Shown here: in pieces, positions 27,598 to 35,629 of the stretch | Position numbering within the stretch: the first letter of the stretch is position 1 | Layout: the number at the start of each line of letters is the position of its first letter | NCBI RefSeq assembly: GCF_002192415.1 | Contig: NZ_CP021780.1 | Location: 6,200,001 to 6,264,000, forward strand | Direction: 5' to 3' | DNA: 64,000 nucleotides | From: Paenibacillus donghaensis | GTDB taxonomy: Bacteria > Bacillota > Bacilli > Paenibacillales > Paenibacillaceae | The notes under the pieces: model-generated | Told to the model about the DNA's origin: nothing | Databases searched by the model: none | Seen by the model: only the letters and a program-made list of their open reading frames with translations | Made by a program: the position numbers and the translations under genes

Positions 27598-27705
27598 TCA
27601 GCTGCGTTCTTCCAACAACAGCCTTACATCCTCGCGGATGACGTTCGGAACCTCATCAATAGTCTTCAGCCCTTTGCGGATTAAACTCGCATAAATCTTA
27701 GGCAT
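27598..27705 (-). CDS. CD1375/XkdX-type small phage protein
   Basis: 35 residues, starting MPKIYASLIRKGLKTIDEVP and ending in a RED-LLLEE helix. This matches the short CD1375-type proteins found after tail fibre genes in PBSX-like clusters; role unknown. GGGAGGTG lies 7 nt before the ATG and the ATG shares one base with the stop of the gene above (TGATG). Confidence 0.8.
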   Translation of the reverse strand: MPKIYASLIRKGLKTIDEVPNVIREDVRLLLEERS

Positions 27706-28223
27706 CACCGCTCACCTCCCGCGGCCTGCCCGGCCAGTACAATTTCATACAGCTCGGTCAATGCCATCTGCGCGGTCGTCGCCTCTTCTTGCGCAGCCTG
27801 CAGCCGATCGGAATGCTCCGCCAGCGCAGTTTGCGCCTGCGCCAGCTGCTCACGGACCTGCTCGATCTCCGTCAGCTGTGGAGGCTTGTTGGCCTCTTCT
27901 TCCTGATAGGCCTCCCAGGCGGCTTGCAGTTCTTCTTCAGTTGGCTGCGGAACATCCAGGTTCCAGGCAGCAATGTAGGGACCGCGCTCTACCAAGTCGT
28001 AATCTTCACCTTCAGTCAGCAGATTGTAGTCGATGCCATAGCGGTAATGGACTCCCTCGACTGGCTCTCCGCCTTCCGTCGGTGGTTTGATCTCGTAACG
28101 GACCCGGCCTTTTCCCTCGGCCCCTTCCCGTAGCACAGGCTCAGGCCCATTGTCCTGTACGATAAAATCCCACATTGACTCAGCTTGCGGGTATAAATAC
28201 ATGATTGATAGTGCTATATTCAT
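27705..28223 (-). CDS. XkdW-like phage protein
   Basis: 172 residues. The N-terminal part (YLYPQAESMWDFIVQDNG, then YIAAWNLD-QPTEEELQAAW) matches XkdW-type proteins that follow tail fibre genes. The C-terminal third is a glutamine/alanine-rich coiled coil, which would suit a trimer or a fibre chaperone. It lies 17 nt after the fibre gene and overlaps the next small gene. Confidence 0.75.
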   Translation of the reverse strand: MNIALSIMYLYPQAESMWDFIVQDNGPEPVLREGAEGKGRVRYEIKPPTEGGEPVEGVHYRYGIDYNLLTEGEDYDLVERGPYIAAWNLDVPQPTEEELQAAWEAYQEEEANKPPQLTEIEQVREQLAQAQTALAEHSDRLQAAQEEATTAQMALTELYEIVLAGQAAGGER

Positions 28224-28240
28224 GGGCTGTTCTTCCCTCC

Positions 28241-29758
28241 TTATGCAATCCTTATGATAGAGGCGTGTGTATTTTCGTCCTTATAATTCACAGTTGCAGC
28301 AGCATTTACAAAAACGTGAAAATCTACTGTGTAGCCTGCTAGGAGTCGTAAAATACTAGCGCCCGATATAGTCAATCCGTTAGTTGCATTTTGCCATGTT
28401 TCGGCCAATACCGTATTTACAGAGCCATTAACGTAAAGCATTAATTGATTATAACCAGATGCCCCCGTTATCCCAACGCGACAATTGACTAAATAATAAC
28501 CCGTTTCTGGTGCTACAAACCGGGAGTTTGGTATATCGCAAGTATTTTTTTGATTGTTTGCAGAAAAAGTGAAAATAATTTTTGAGATCGTACTAGCAGC
28601 GATGCTCTGCCCGCCGCTCGAAAACCTTGATAGGTCGCCAACGGGTCTTGTTGTATCCGTATTATCTCCCCATGGGTTAATAACACCACCACCCCCAATG
28701 TCACCGCCCGCTGTCACATACTCAGGGGTCGCGCCTGATGGTTGCGTACCATGTTTAGACACCTTCCCAAAGTAAACTGATATGCCATATGCGTTACCTG
28801 TACCCACTTGCCACACATATGACACAACGGTCACCGCACCGTTTACGTTTAGTGCTGCATTACGGTTACTTGCCAAACATCCGTTTACGGCCACCATTCC
28901 ACCGCCACCAATGTCGAACCCCGGTTGAGTAGGTGCGGATGAAATAATGCTGCAAGCATCAAATCCTAAGTTAAGATTACTACTTGCGTAGAAGCCCGCT
29001 CCTGCTGTGTTTGTTGCTCTGAATCCTTTAATATATATCGCAATCGTATTATGAATCACATAAAATCCTGTAGCTTGGCGACTTAAACTAACTACTGTAT
29101 CGCCTAGTAAGTCCAATCTCCCCGAACCAAAAAAACCTTGAATGGTTACGACTTCAGCGTAAGTTCCCGCAGCCACATTAATCGTTACGGCATGATTCAC
29201 AATCTGTGGAATGACACTTATGGCCTTCCCAATCGTTCTGAAAGCCCCACCCGTCGTATTCGCCAGCCCATTATTGCTGTCATTCCCATCCGTCCGCACA
29301 TAATACGTCAGCGCCGCCGTAGTCTGCTGCGGTGTGGTCACCAGCGGAGCCTTCCCATTCAACTGCCCCTGAATCCCGCCAGTCAAACCATCCAGATAAC
29401 CAAACTCCGTATTGGAGACTACGCCGGTTCCGATCTTGGTGGCATCAATCGCAGCAGCGGCGTTCACGTCTGCATTCACAATGGCTCCGGCGGCAATCGC
29501 GGTCACTCCGTCTCCGGTGCTGATTACATCCCCTGTATGATTCGGATGAGTATAGGCGTTGGCTCCCGCCGCGATCCCCGCCAGCTTGCTTTTCTCGGCT
29601 GCCGTATAATCATTAGTCGACAGTTGCTTGCCGCTGACCTTATCCACTTTGGCGGCAACAGCCGTGTCCAGTACATCCATATTGCCGTTCAGATCGGCGA
29701 TATCGACAATGTCCGTCCCTTCCGGCTTCTTCAGTCCCAGATTTCCAGTTGTCTTCAT
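28241..29758 (-). CDS. tail fibre / receptor-binding protein
   Basis: 505 residues. The N-terminal part (1 to about 145) is a typical fibre shaft with LKKPEGTDIVDIADLNGNMDVLD and short collagen-like or repeat strands. The middle (about 150-385) is a right-handed beta-helix beginning YVRTDGNDSNNGLANTTGG, a DUF1565-like start. The last about 110 residues form a C1q/TNF-like jelly roll (GYYLVNCRVGITGASGYNQL region). This last part should contact the target cell. Base use shifts from GC-rich in the N-terminal coding part to AT-rich from about 29200 downwards, which suggests that the receptor end was swapped in. Confidence 0.85.
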   Translation of the reverse strand: MKTTGNLGLKKPEGTDIVDIADLNGNMDVLDTAVAAKVDKVSGKQLSTNDYTAAEKSKLAGIAAGANAYTHPNHTGDVISTGDGVTAIAAGAIVNADVNAAAAIDATKIGTGVVSNTEFGYLDGLTGGIQGQLNGKAPLVTTPQQTTAALTYYVRTDGNDSNNGLANTTGGAFRTIGKAISVIPQIVNHAVTINVAAGTYAEVVTIQGFFGSGRLDLLGDTVVSLSRQATGFYVIHNTIAIYIKGFRATNTAGAGFYASSNLNLGFDACSIISSAPTQPGFDIGGGGMVAVNGCLASNRNAALNVNGAVTVVSYVWQVGTGNAYGISVYFGKVSKHGTQPSGATPEYVTAGGDIGGGGVINPWGDNTDTTRPVGDLSRFSSGGQSIAASTISKIIFTFSANNQKNTCDIPNSRFVAPETGYYLVNCRVGITGASGYNQLMLYVNGSVNTVLAETWQNATNGLTISGASILRLLAGYTVDFHVFVNAAATVNYKDENTHASIIRIA

Positions 29759-29769
29759 CTCACACTCTC

Positions 29770-30381
29770 CTAACTGTAGATTCTTAACTCATTCCAGCTT
29801 CTGGTCTGGGCCTGATTCCAGGTCATTGCCCGGAGCGTAGTCCACCAGGTATAGCTGTAGATAAATTCATAATCCAGATGTGCCGGTTTAATCTCCTCAA
29901 TCATCTGGATCAACCCTGCCATATTCGGCGGAATGCCCAGTGTGCTGACAAAACGGATCTGGAAGCGGTATTCGCCCGGCACCTCACTCACCTCGACCAC
30001 GCCTCCGGAGAAGGCCGATGCCGTCCGCTGAATCATCTCTGGCGTAGTCGTACCTGCTCCCCGCAGCTTAGCCTTGATCATCTCTCGTCGGGTGGCATAG
30101 GACTTCGAAGTGTCCTGGGTTAATCCCACTTCCGACTCCCAGCGTCCCAGACCCCAGGTAGCCGTCTCTACAAATGCCTGATCCAGTACATCCAACCCAT
30201 CTGCCAGGAGACGACCGATTTCCAGGCCGATCCTCTCCTGCAGCTCCTCCATTTCCCTGACACCCTGGTAATAGTCCGGGAGATAACGCATCAAATCGCG
30301 CGGCACGCTGCCGCCGGGATCAACCGCCGGATCTGTACCGGCGTACAACAAGGAGCCGTAACGCGATTCACCATAGTTCAT
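29770..30381 (-). CDS. XkdU/YmfQ-like baseplate protein (DUF2313)
   Basis: 203 residues. It has the DUF2313 pattern: LMRYLPDYYQGVREMEELQ near the start, an acidic-helical middle (WGLGRWESEVGL), then a beta-strand end with PAHLDYEFIY. In contractile tails this is a small wedge component that links the baseplate to the fibres. It follows baseplate J with two fibre-like genes in between, an order slightly different from PBSX. Confidence 0.85.
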   Translation of the reverse strand: MNYGESRYGSLLYAGTDPAVDPGGSVPRDLMRYLPDYYQGVREMEELQERIGLEIGRLLADGLDVLDQAFVETATWGLGRWESEVGLTQDTSKSYATRREMIKAKLRGAGTTTPEMIQRTASAFSGGVVEVSEVPGEYRFQIRFVSTLGIPPNMAGLIQMIEEIKPAHLDYEFIYSYTWWTTLRAMTWNQAQTRSWNELRIYS

Positions 30382-30384
30382 TCG

Positions 30385-30723
30385 CTACACTCCCTTCAGC
30401 TGATTCCAGGTCAGTGGGCCTGTATTCAAATATTCGCTATGCGTATGTGTCGCTGGCGGATAAAGCGCCGGTTTCCCGGCCACGCCCGACCAAGCCACGC
30501 TGTCCGCCATCTGGGCATAATCGACTTTGCCGTTATTATTCGTGTCATAGATGCTTTTGAGCATATCGCCGGTGCTTTGGGCAGCCACCAGCAGCACATT
30601 GCTGACCGTGGTTCCGATGTACAGCTTGCCTGTATCTGTACAATAGCCCAGCTCGCCGACGGCCAGCCTGCCCAAGGCGCTTTCCAGTCCGCGGCGAATC
30701 TGGATCAATGTCTTCAGAGCCAT
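30385..30723 (-). CDS. short fibre-like protein
   Basis: 112 residues. It begins with the same repeat module (RRGLESALGRLAVGELGYCTDTGKLYIGT) that opens the neighbouring large fibre, then has a calcium-loop-like DTNNNGKVD and the fibre word THTHSEYL. It looks like a duplicated and shortened adapter domain. Function inferred only from position and sequence style. Confidence 0.65.
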   Translation of the reverse strand: MALKTLIQIRRGLESALGRLAVGELGYCTDTGKLYIGTTVSNVLLVAAQSTGDMLKSIYDTNNNGKVDYAQMADSVAWSGVAGKPALYPPATHTHSEYLNTGPLTWNQLKGV

Positions 30724-30735
30724 TGCGCTCGCCTC

Positions 30736-31758
30736 CTAAAATGTACCCCCGTCGATACTCGCGACTGTGAGCTTATTGCCATTGGCCGCATCATACACGA
30801 TGCTGCTTCCATCAATATTCGCGGCTACGCCAGCCGCATCCACACTAATGCCCTTGCCGGCAGTCACGGCGATGGCATCCGCGCTGACTCCAATCCCGTA
30901 GCCTGTGCCGATATGGAGCGTTACACTGTCAGCTTGCCCTCCGCCGGTCAGGCCGTTGCCGGCGGTAATCGTCTGCAGTGCGCCTCCGGTCCGCACCCAG
31001 GCGCTGCCGTTCCAGCTGTAGATTTTCTGCTCATCGTCCACATAAGCCGTCCAGCCTACTGCCGGAGCATAGAACACCCAGGCGGAGGATTGGTATTCCG
31101 CGATCTGCCCCGTCTTCCCTGACCATGCACCAGTCGCTAACGCTGGAATGATATACCGGTCGCCTTCCACCGGACTGGCGAGCGGAGCCGCCAGATTCTG
31201 GTCTTTGACCGAAGCCTGCGGTTCAATGTTGTGCTTCGCCAGCTCAATCTCATTCCTGATCTTCTGCGCAGACCAGAGATCTGTAATGGCCGCTCCGGCA
31301 TCATTAATCGTCCGGTGCTTGGAAGCATCCTCGAGATGGGTTCTGATCTCGGCGGCCGTCTTCACATTCGTTCCATCCGATACCTTATTGACATGCCCTG
31401 CGCTGATATCTGCCTTCAGCACCTTCGCATAGGTGGAGCCATCGGCAATATCGTCAACGCTTCCGGTAAGATCGCTCAGCTTCTGGGCATTGACCCGCCG
31501 CCAACCACTGGCGTCATCGAAATAGAGGTAACCTGCATTCGTGCCTGTGGTTACATAATAGAGCCGTCCGGCCGCTCCTGCGGCAGGCCGCGAAGCCTCC
31601 GGCCCGGACAAAGCCCGGCCCACCAGCGAATTCGCAGTTCCATCGCCAATGTATACCTCCTTCGTATCTGTACAGAAGCCCAGTTCCCCGGCCTTTAGAG
31701 CACCATAAGTGGTCAGCTCAGCCTTGGTGCCGCGTTTCATTTGAATGGTCTGTGCCAT
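30736..31758 (-). CDS. tail fibre protein with DUF2793-like domain
   Basis: 340 residues. Start chosen at MAQTIQMKRG (31758) with AGAGGTG 4 nt upstream. The N-terminal adapter GELGFCTDTKEVYIGDGT is shared with the short neighbour. Residues about 185-270 form a DUF2793-like domain (ASPVEGDRYIIP ... AWVFYAP-GWTAYV). The C-terminal part is a glycine-rich beta-strand repeat. It ends in IDGGTF, a motif also seen at the end of the next upstream gene, as if one handled the assembly of the other. Confidence 0.75.
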   Translation of the reverse strand: MAQTIQMKRGTKAELTTYGALKAGELGFCTDTKEVYIGDGTANSLVGRALSGPEASRPAAGAAGRLYYVTTGTNAGYLYFDDASGWRRVNAQKLSDLTGSVDDIADGSTYAKVLKADISAGHVNKVSDGTNVKTAAEIRTHLEDASKHRTINDAGAAITDLWSAQKIRNEIELAKHNIEPQASVKDQNLAAPLASPVEGDRYIIPALATGAWSGKTGQIAEYQSSAWVFYAPAVGWTAYVDDEQKIYSWNGSAWVRTGGALQTITAGNGLTGGGQADSVTLHIGTGYGIGVSADAIAVTAGKGISVDAAGVAANIDGSSIVYDAANGNKLTVASIDGGTF

Positions 31759-31759
31759 G

Positions 31760-32173
31760 TTACACCTCTTCCTTAAATGTGCCGCCGTCGATCCGACCAT
31801 CCAGCTTGTACCACTCCAGCTCCCCTTGTACAGCTGTTAGCCCCCGCTGCAGCCTGTTGATATCATCCGCTTCAATTGTGTCGCCCGTGGTTTCATAGGT
31901 TACATAAACCTCGGGAACCTCAGCATAGATCCTGATCTCGCGCCGCCAAGGCAGATCATCGGGAAAGCCAACAGTGAAGTTGCGCAGCTCCACACCTGAA
32001 TATCCAGGTCCGGTGTACACAGAAATGCTCTGGTTGTTGATGTTGTCATGGGCAAGCGGCCCGCTGTACGCCCCCTTCACCAGCTCCAGGCGTTCTTCAA
32101 TGACATGGCTTGCGCCGCCCACTTTGCGGTTAAGCTTGTCTGTGAATCTATCTATACTATCCGGGTATCCCAT
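31760..32173 (-). CDS. baseplate-associated protein of unknown role
   Basis: 137 residues. Acidic, beta-strand-rich, with RFTDKLNRKVGG near the start and KLDGRIDGGTF at the end. It lies between baseplate J and the fibre genes, two bases from each neighbour, so it is likely a fibre adapter. No enzyme motif visible; similar phage proteins have sometimes been named phosphoglucomutase in databases, which nothing here supports. Confidence 0.65.
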   Translation of the reverse strand: MGYPDSIDRFTDKLNRKVGGASHVIEERLELVKGAYSGPLAHDNINNQSISVYTGPGYSGVELRNFTVGFPDDLPWRREIRIYAEVPEVYVTYETTGDTIEADDINRLQRGLTAVQGELEWYKLDGRIDGGTFKEEV

Positions 32174-32175
32174 AG

Positions 32176-33234
32176 CTACACCTCCAGCACAACGCTGCCG
32201 AACAGCGGCACTTCTTCTTCAGTTAACGTTACATTGCCTGCCACGCCGCCAAGCTGAAGTTCTCTGTAATCAAGAACCCCTTCTACCGCCAGCAATAGGG
32301 CACCTAGCACCGAATGGCTGACATAGGCTGCATTCAGAGCCTGCTCCTTGCGGTACTTCTCCAGTGTCTGTTTGAATTGTTCCTGCACCTGTTGCAGGGT
32401 ATAGCCCGGGTCAAGGATGACCTTGGCGGTAATGGGAATGTTTTTGCCGGCTGCAGCGGCCACCGTAACTACGGCTCCTACCGGGGCTTGCCCCTCGCCT
32501 CTTCCGGGGAGCGGATCGATATATTGCTGCACCTTGGAGACCAGCAGGGCCGAAGCAGGAAGCTTGGCAGCATCCACAACAACGACCTTCACCGTCTTAG
32601 GTCCATTCCACAGCGGAAATACACGCGCTCCGCCTACCCCTTCAACCTGGACAGCCCATTCCATATAATGATATTTGTTGCCGCTTGTCGCAGGCCTTCT
32701 GGCCGAAGCATAATATCGCTGGCGCAGCGCCTCGTCACTCTCCGCATCTTCACCGGGAATCAGCAGCGCCGTAATCTCGCCACGAGCCAAACCGGCAATA
32801 TAGTTTACCGGCAGCAGGGCACCGAAATAGCGGTTGCCTATCGCTCCGGACTGCTCACTCTGCAGACGGTAGATCCCTGGCGACAGCTTCTCCACAGCGG
32901 TGTAATTCATCAGCTCCAGCGAGAAACGGCTGCCAACAGGAAGCTCCAGCAGAGTACCGTCCTCGCGATAAAAACTTCCCTGCAGCTGCGCCTGGCTTGC
33001 CGGACGCCGCCGGATACCTGACCAGGCGATGCTTCGCTCCAGATATTCGCCTGCCGCCGTGTCGGCAAAAACCAAATTATGATTCACATCCAGCTCAATA
33101 TACATCTGGGCCAGCTCGGCGGCTGCCGGAGCGAGCGCATCATAAATGATACTCCCCTCCCGTTTATCCAGTCCCTGCGGCACCCGATCAAGCATCCGTT
33201 CCAGCAGAGCTTCATAGGTCTGATCCTCATACAC
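32176..33234 (-). CDS. xkdT: baseplate J/gp47-like protein XkdT
   Basis: 352 residues, the core wedge protein of contractile tails. The family signs are the N-terminal YEALLERMLDRVP, REGSIIYDALAPAAAELAQMY, the central VPVNYIAGLARGEIT-like linker and AESDEALRQRYYASARRPAT. It overlaps the gene above by 8 nt. Confidence 0.93.
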   Translation of the reverse strand: MYEDQTYEALLERMLDRVPQGLDKREGSIIYDALAPAAAELAQMYIELDVNHNLVFADTAAGEYLERSIAWSGIRRRPASQAQLQGSFYREDGTLLELPVGSRFSLELMNYTAVEKLSPGIYRLQSEQSGAIGNRYFGALLPVNYIAGLARGEITALLIPGEDAESDEALRQRYYASARRPATSGNKYHYMEWAVQVEGVGGARVFPLWNGPKTVKVVVVDAAKLPASALLVSKVQQYIDPLPGRGEGQAPVGAVVTVAAAAGKNIPITAKVILDPGYTLQQVQEQFKQTLEKYRKEQALNAAYVSHSVLGALLLAVEGVLDYRELQLGGVAGNVTLTEEEVPLFGSVVLEV

Positions 33235-33655
33235 TTGCAGTCATCTCCTTCCTGAGCTGAAAGCTTCCATATGTGGTGGCAACCTGGCATGACACACTCA
33301 GATTGTCTCCGCTGAACGCAGCCTCCAGATGGTCTATTCCCGTGATCCGCTCATCCTGCAGCAAAGCCTCGGTAATCATCCGCCGCAGCTCGGCTCTGGC
33401 CAGCAGGCGGTTCTGGCCTAGTACCAGCCTCCACTCTGTGCCGTATTCGAAGCTGTAGATCAGATGATCGTAGCGTTCGGTACGCAGCACTTTGACCACG
33501 GCCTGCTCAACAGCCTTCAGCCCATCCAGCTGGCCTATAATCCGCTTATTTTCCCAATCCATCCGGTACGTTAAGCTGGGGGCTTCCGCACTGCCTAAGG
33601 TGGTCCCTTCCAGAAATGCTGTTACAGGCCCCGACTGTCCAATTACAGGGATCAT
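33227..33655 (-). CDS. xkdS: XkdS-like baseplate protein (DUF2634)
   Basis: 142 residues, with LTYRMDWENKRIIGQLDGL, the central IYSFEYGTEW and the C-terminal acid-helix of gp25/DUF2634 proteins. This wedge component starts sheath polymerisation. Its ATG overlaps the stop of xkdR by four bases (ATGA). Confidence 0.9.
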   Translation of the reverse strand: MIPVIGQSGPVTAFLEGTTLGSAEAPSLTYRMDWENKRIIGQLDGLKAVEQAVVKVLRTERYDHLIYSFEYGTEWRLVLGQNRLLARAELRRMITEALLQDERITGIDHLEAAFSGDNLSVSCQVATTYGSFQLRKEMTASV

Positions 33656-33948
33656 ATCGCGTTCACCAGCCTGTCCAGCACCACATAACTTTGCCCGCCC
33701 TGCATGCGGACCATCAGCACACGGTCGCCTGCCTCAAGCCCTCTGCGCAGCAGGATCTCCCTGCCATCCAGCATAAGCTTGCTCTCAATCACCGATTCGG
33801 GCAGCACCAGCACTGGTCCGGAGAGGACAAACCGCTGATCTACCTGGATCTGCAGCGGTACCGCACTAGTCACCATTCCATAAGAAAAAGCCACCGGATT
33901 CGTGCTTCCCACCGCCCCGAGGCTCGCTTTTTTAATAATATCCAGCAT
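33652..33948 (-). CDS. xkdR: XkdR-like baseplate protein (DUF2577)
   Basis: 98 residues. It starts MLDIIKKASLGAVGSTNPVA and ends with the beta-rich RGLEAGDRVLMVRMQGGQSY, which is the DUF2577 pattern. Start set at 33948, where AAGGTGG lies 9 nt upstream; a longer frame running into xkdQ is not coding. Located between the hub protein XkdQ and XkdS as in PBSX. Confidence 0.88.
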   Translation of the reverse strand: MLDIIKKASLGAVGSTNPVAFSYGMVTSAVPLQIQVDQRFVLSGPVLVLPESVIESKLMLDGREILLRRGLEAGDRVLMVRMQGGQSYVVLDRLVNAI

Positions 33949-33952
33949 CCTT

Positions 33953-34915
33953 CTACACCACCTTAATATCGAGGGACATCGTATGCTCCCCTCCATTGAT
34001 CTTATGGCTGCACGTATCCACCAGAAACAGCTGGGTCTGGAATTCGTCCAGCAGCACATAGATGAAATTGCCCGCCCTGACCCGCAGATCGCCGATCGCC
34101 TGTACAGACAGACTGAGTTTCTCGCGGTTATGCAGCCGCAGCAACTGGCCCGCCTGCTCCTGAATCTGAGCCGCATTCGCCTTATCGTCAGCCTTCTGAT
34201 ACAGATGAAGCAGACCCCAGCGCTCCACATTTCCCTTGTCACTTACCGGATAGAACTCACGTTTGCCCGTCTGCTCATTGTCCTGATAGAGAAATATCGT
34301 GTTGTACGTATCCTGATCGATGCTTTTTTTGAGCGAATAATCATATAAGGAATGACCGGCTCCCAGCACCAGATTCAGCAGCATTGAAGCCGGTTTACGC
34401 AGCGTAAGCTTGCCGAAATCATCATAAAAAGCCATCAGCTGGCCCTTATACTGCAGTTCACTGCCAAGGGCGCCCATAATAATATCCAGCAGCTTCTTGT
34501 CATCTTCAATGAGCGAAGGAATGTGATATAACGTCTCCTCCAGCACACCGGTCTTCAGCCCGTAATCCTTGGCGATCTTACGGATCACCTCCTGGGCGGT
34601 CACATCCTGCAGCACATAACTCCCATTGCCGAGCAGATAGCGAATCTGGTCATAGGCCGTCAGCTTGATCAGTTGGTCCGACCCCGTATCCATGCTGAAC
34701 ACAAAGCCATAAAATACATCCAGGCCATCTTTGCTGAACTGTACAATGTCACCGTTGCTGATATCGAATTTGGGATGCTGATAGATGCCGCTGTCCACCA
34801 AGGTCAGCTCCAGTGTAGCTGGCTTGCCGCTGCGGGAAGTCTTCCAGGCCAGATCTGAGACCATGCCCGAGATATCCCAGAGCCTGCCTTCTTTGTTCTT
34901 TACAAGCAGTTCCAT
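33953..34915 (-). CDS. xkdQ: XkdQ-like hub protein (gpD/gp27 type)
   Basis: 320 residues. A tail hub protein of the phage late-control D family: FDISNGDIVQFSKDGLDVFYG, TAYDQIRYLLGNGSY, LIEDDKKLLDIIMGAL, and a C-terminal VRAGNFIYVLLDEF. It forms the ring at the tube tip that holds the puncturing device. Spacing to its neighbours is short on both sides. Confidence 0.92.
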   Translation of the reverse strand: MELLVKNKEGRLWDISGMVSDLAWKTSRSGKPATLELTLVDSGIYQHPKFDISNGDIVQFSKDGLDVFYGFVFSMDTGSDQLIKLTAYDQIRYLLGNGSYVLQDVTAQEVIRKIAKDYGLKTGVLEETLYHIPSLIEDDKKLLDIIMGALGSELQYKGQLMAFYDDFGKLTLRKPASMLLNLVLGAGHSLYDYSLKKSIDQDTYNTIFLYQDNEQTGKREFYPVSDKGNVERWGLLHLYQKADDKANAAQIQEQAGQLLRLHNREKLSLSVQAIGDLRVRAGNFIYVLLDEFQTQLFLVDTCSHKINGGEHTMSLDIKVV

Positions 34916-34926
34916 ACGTTTCCCTC

Positions 34927-35628
34927 CTAAGGCAGCTTGATGACTTTGCCTACCGGAAGCTTGTTCAGCTCACTGTCTGCAATGCCGTTCAGCTTCTGGA
35001 TGGTTTTGTACTTCTGGCCATCGCCAAGGAGTTTGCGCGCTACGCTCCACAGGTTGTCACCGGGCTTCAGGGTGTAAGTAGCCGGAGCCTTCTTCTCATT
35101 CGCCCGCTTCTGCTCAGCTCTGACCTCACCTTTCACAACCTTTACAGCTACCGCCTGGTAGAATACATACTTTTTGAGCGAAAGTGAATATTCAATGTCC
35201 CCAGACGTCCCCGCGCTCAGCTTCCAGGTGAAGCCTTCAATGCTCATCGCCATATTCACGGCAAAATCATCTAGGAAGGTCAGATCCTCACTCACACGGG
35301 TATCCTGCACCCCCTTCAGCCCCGAAAACACGAACCGGATTGGCCTGCGGCTTCCCATCCACTTTTTGATCAGCTCCACATATTCAAAGGGCCTGCGCAG
35401 CCCGTCTTCAGGCACCACCACGAACGGATACCGCTGCGCTGGGAAAATACTCTCAATCGTAAGCTCGGTAAGCTTCGGATAGGCAATCGAGTTAATTTCA
35501 CCCAGATCAATCAGCGTATAGCTTGTGCCATCGCCACTCTCCTTGATCTCCAGCGTCTCCGGGTTGACGGGTAGTCGAATCGACTCTTCCATGTTGTTGA
35601 AATTCAGAAACAATCCATACTCTTCCAC
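34927..35628 (-). CDS. xkdP: XkdP-like LysM hub protein
   Basis: 233 residues. The body is a gp53-like tail protein; the C-terminus is one LysM domain (YTLKPGDNLWSVARKLLGDG and LNGIADSELNKLPVGKVIKL) that can bind peptidoglycan. Start is GTG 35628, directly after the tape measure stop and 10 nt from AGGGGGTG. LysM on the hub should help the tube tip grip the wall. Confidence 0.88.
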   Translation of the reverse strand: MEEYGLFLNFNNMEESIRLPVNPETLEIKESGDGTSYTLIDLGEINSIAYPKLTELTIESIFPAQRYPFVVVPEDGLRRPFEYVELIKKWMGSRRPIRFVFSGLKGVQDTRVSEDLTFLDDFAVNMAMSIEGFTWKLSAGTSGDIEYSLSLKKYVFYQAVAVKVVKGEVRAEQKRANEKKAPATYTLKPGDNLWSVARKLLGDGQKYKTIQKLNGIADSELNKLPVGKVIKLP

Positions 35629-35629
35629 G

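Noticed and set aside
33949..34242. Upstream extension of the xkdR frame into xkdQ
   Set aside because: The extension is Arg/Cys/Ile-rich and lies fully inside the well-supported xkdQ frame; the proper start with a binding site is at 33948.
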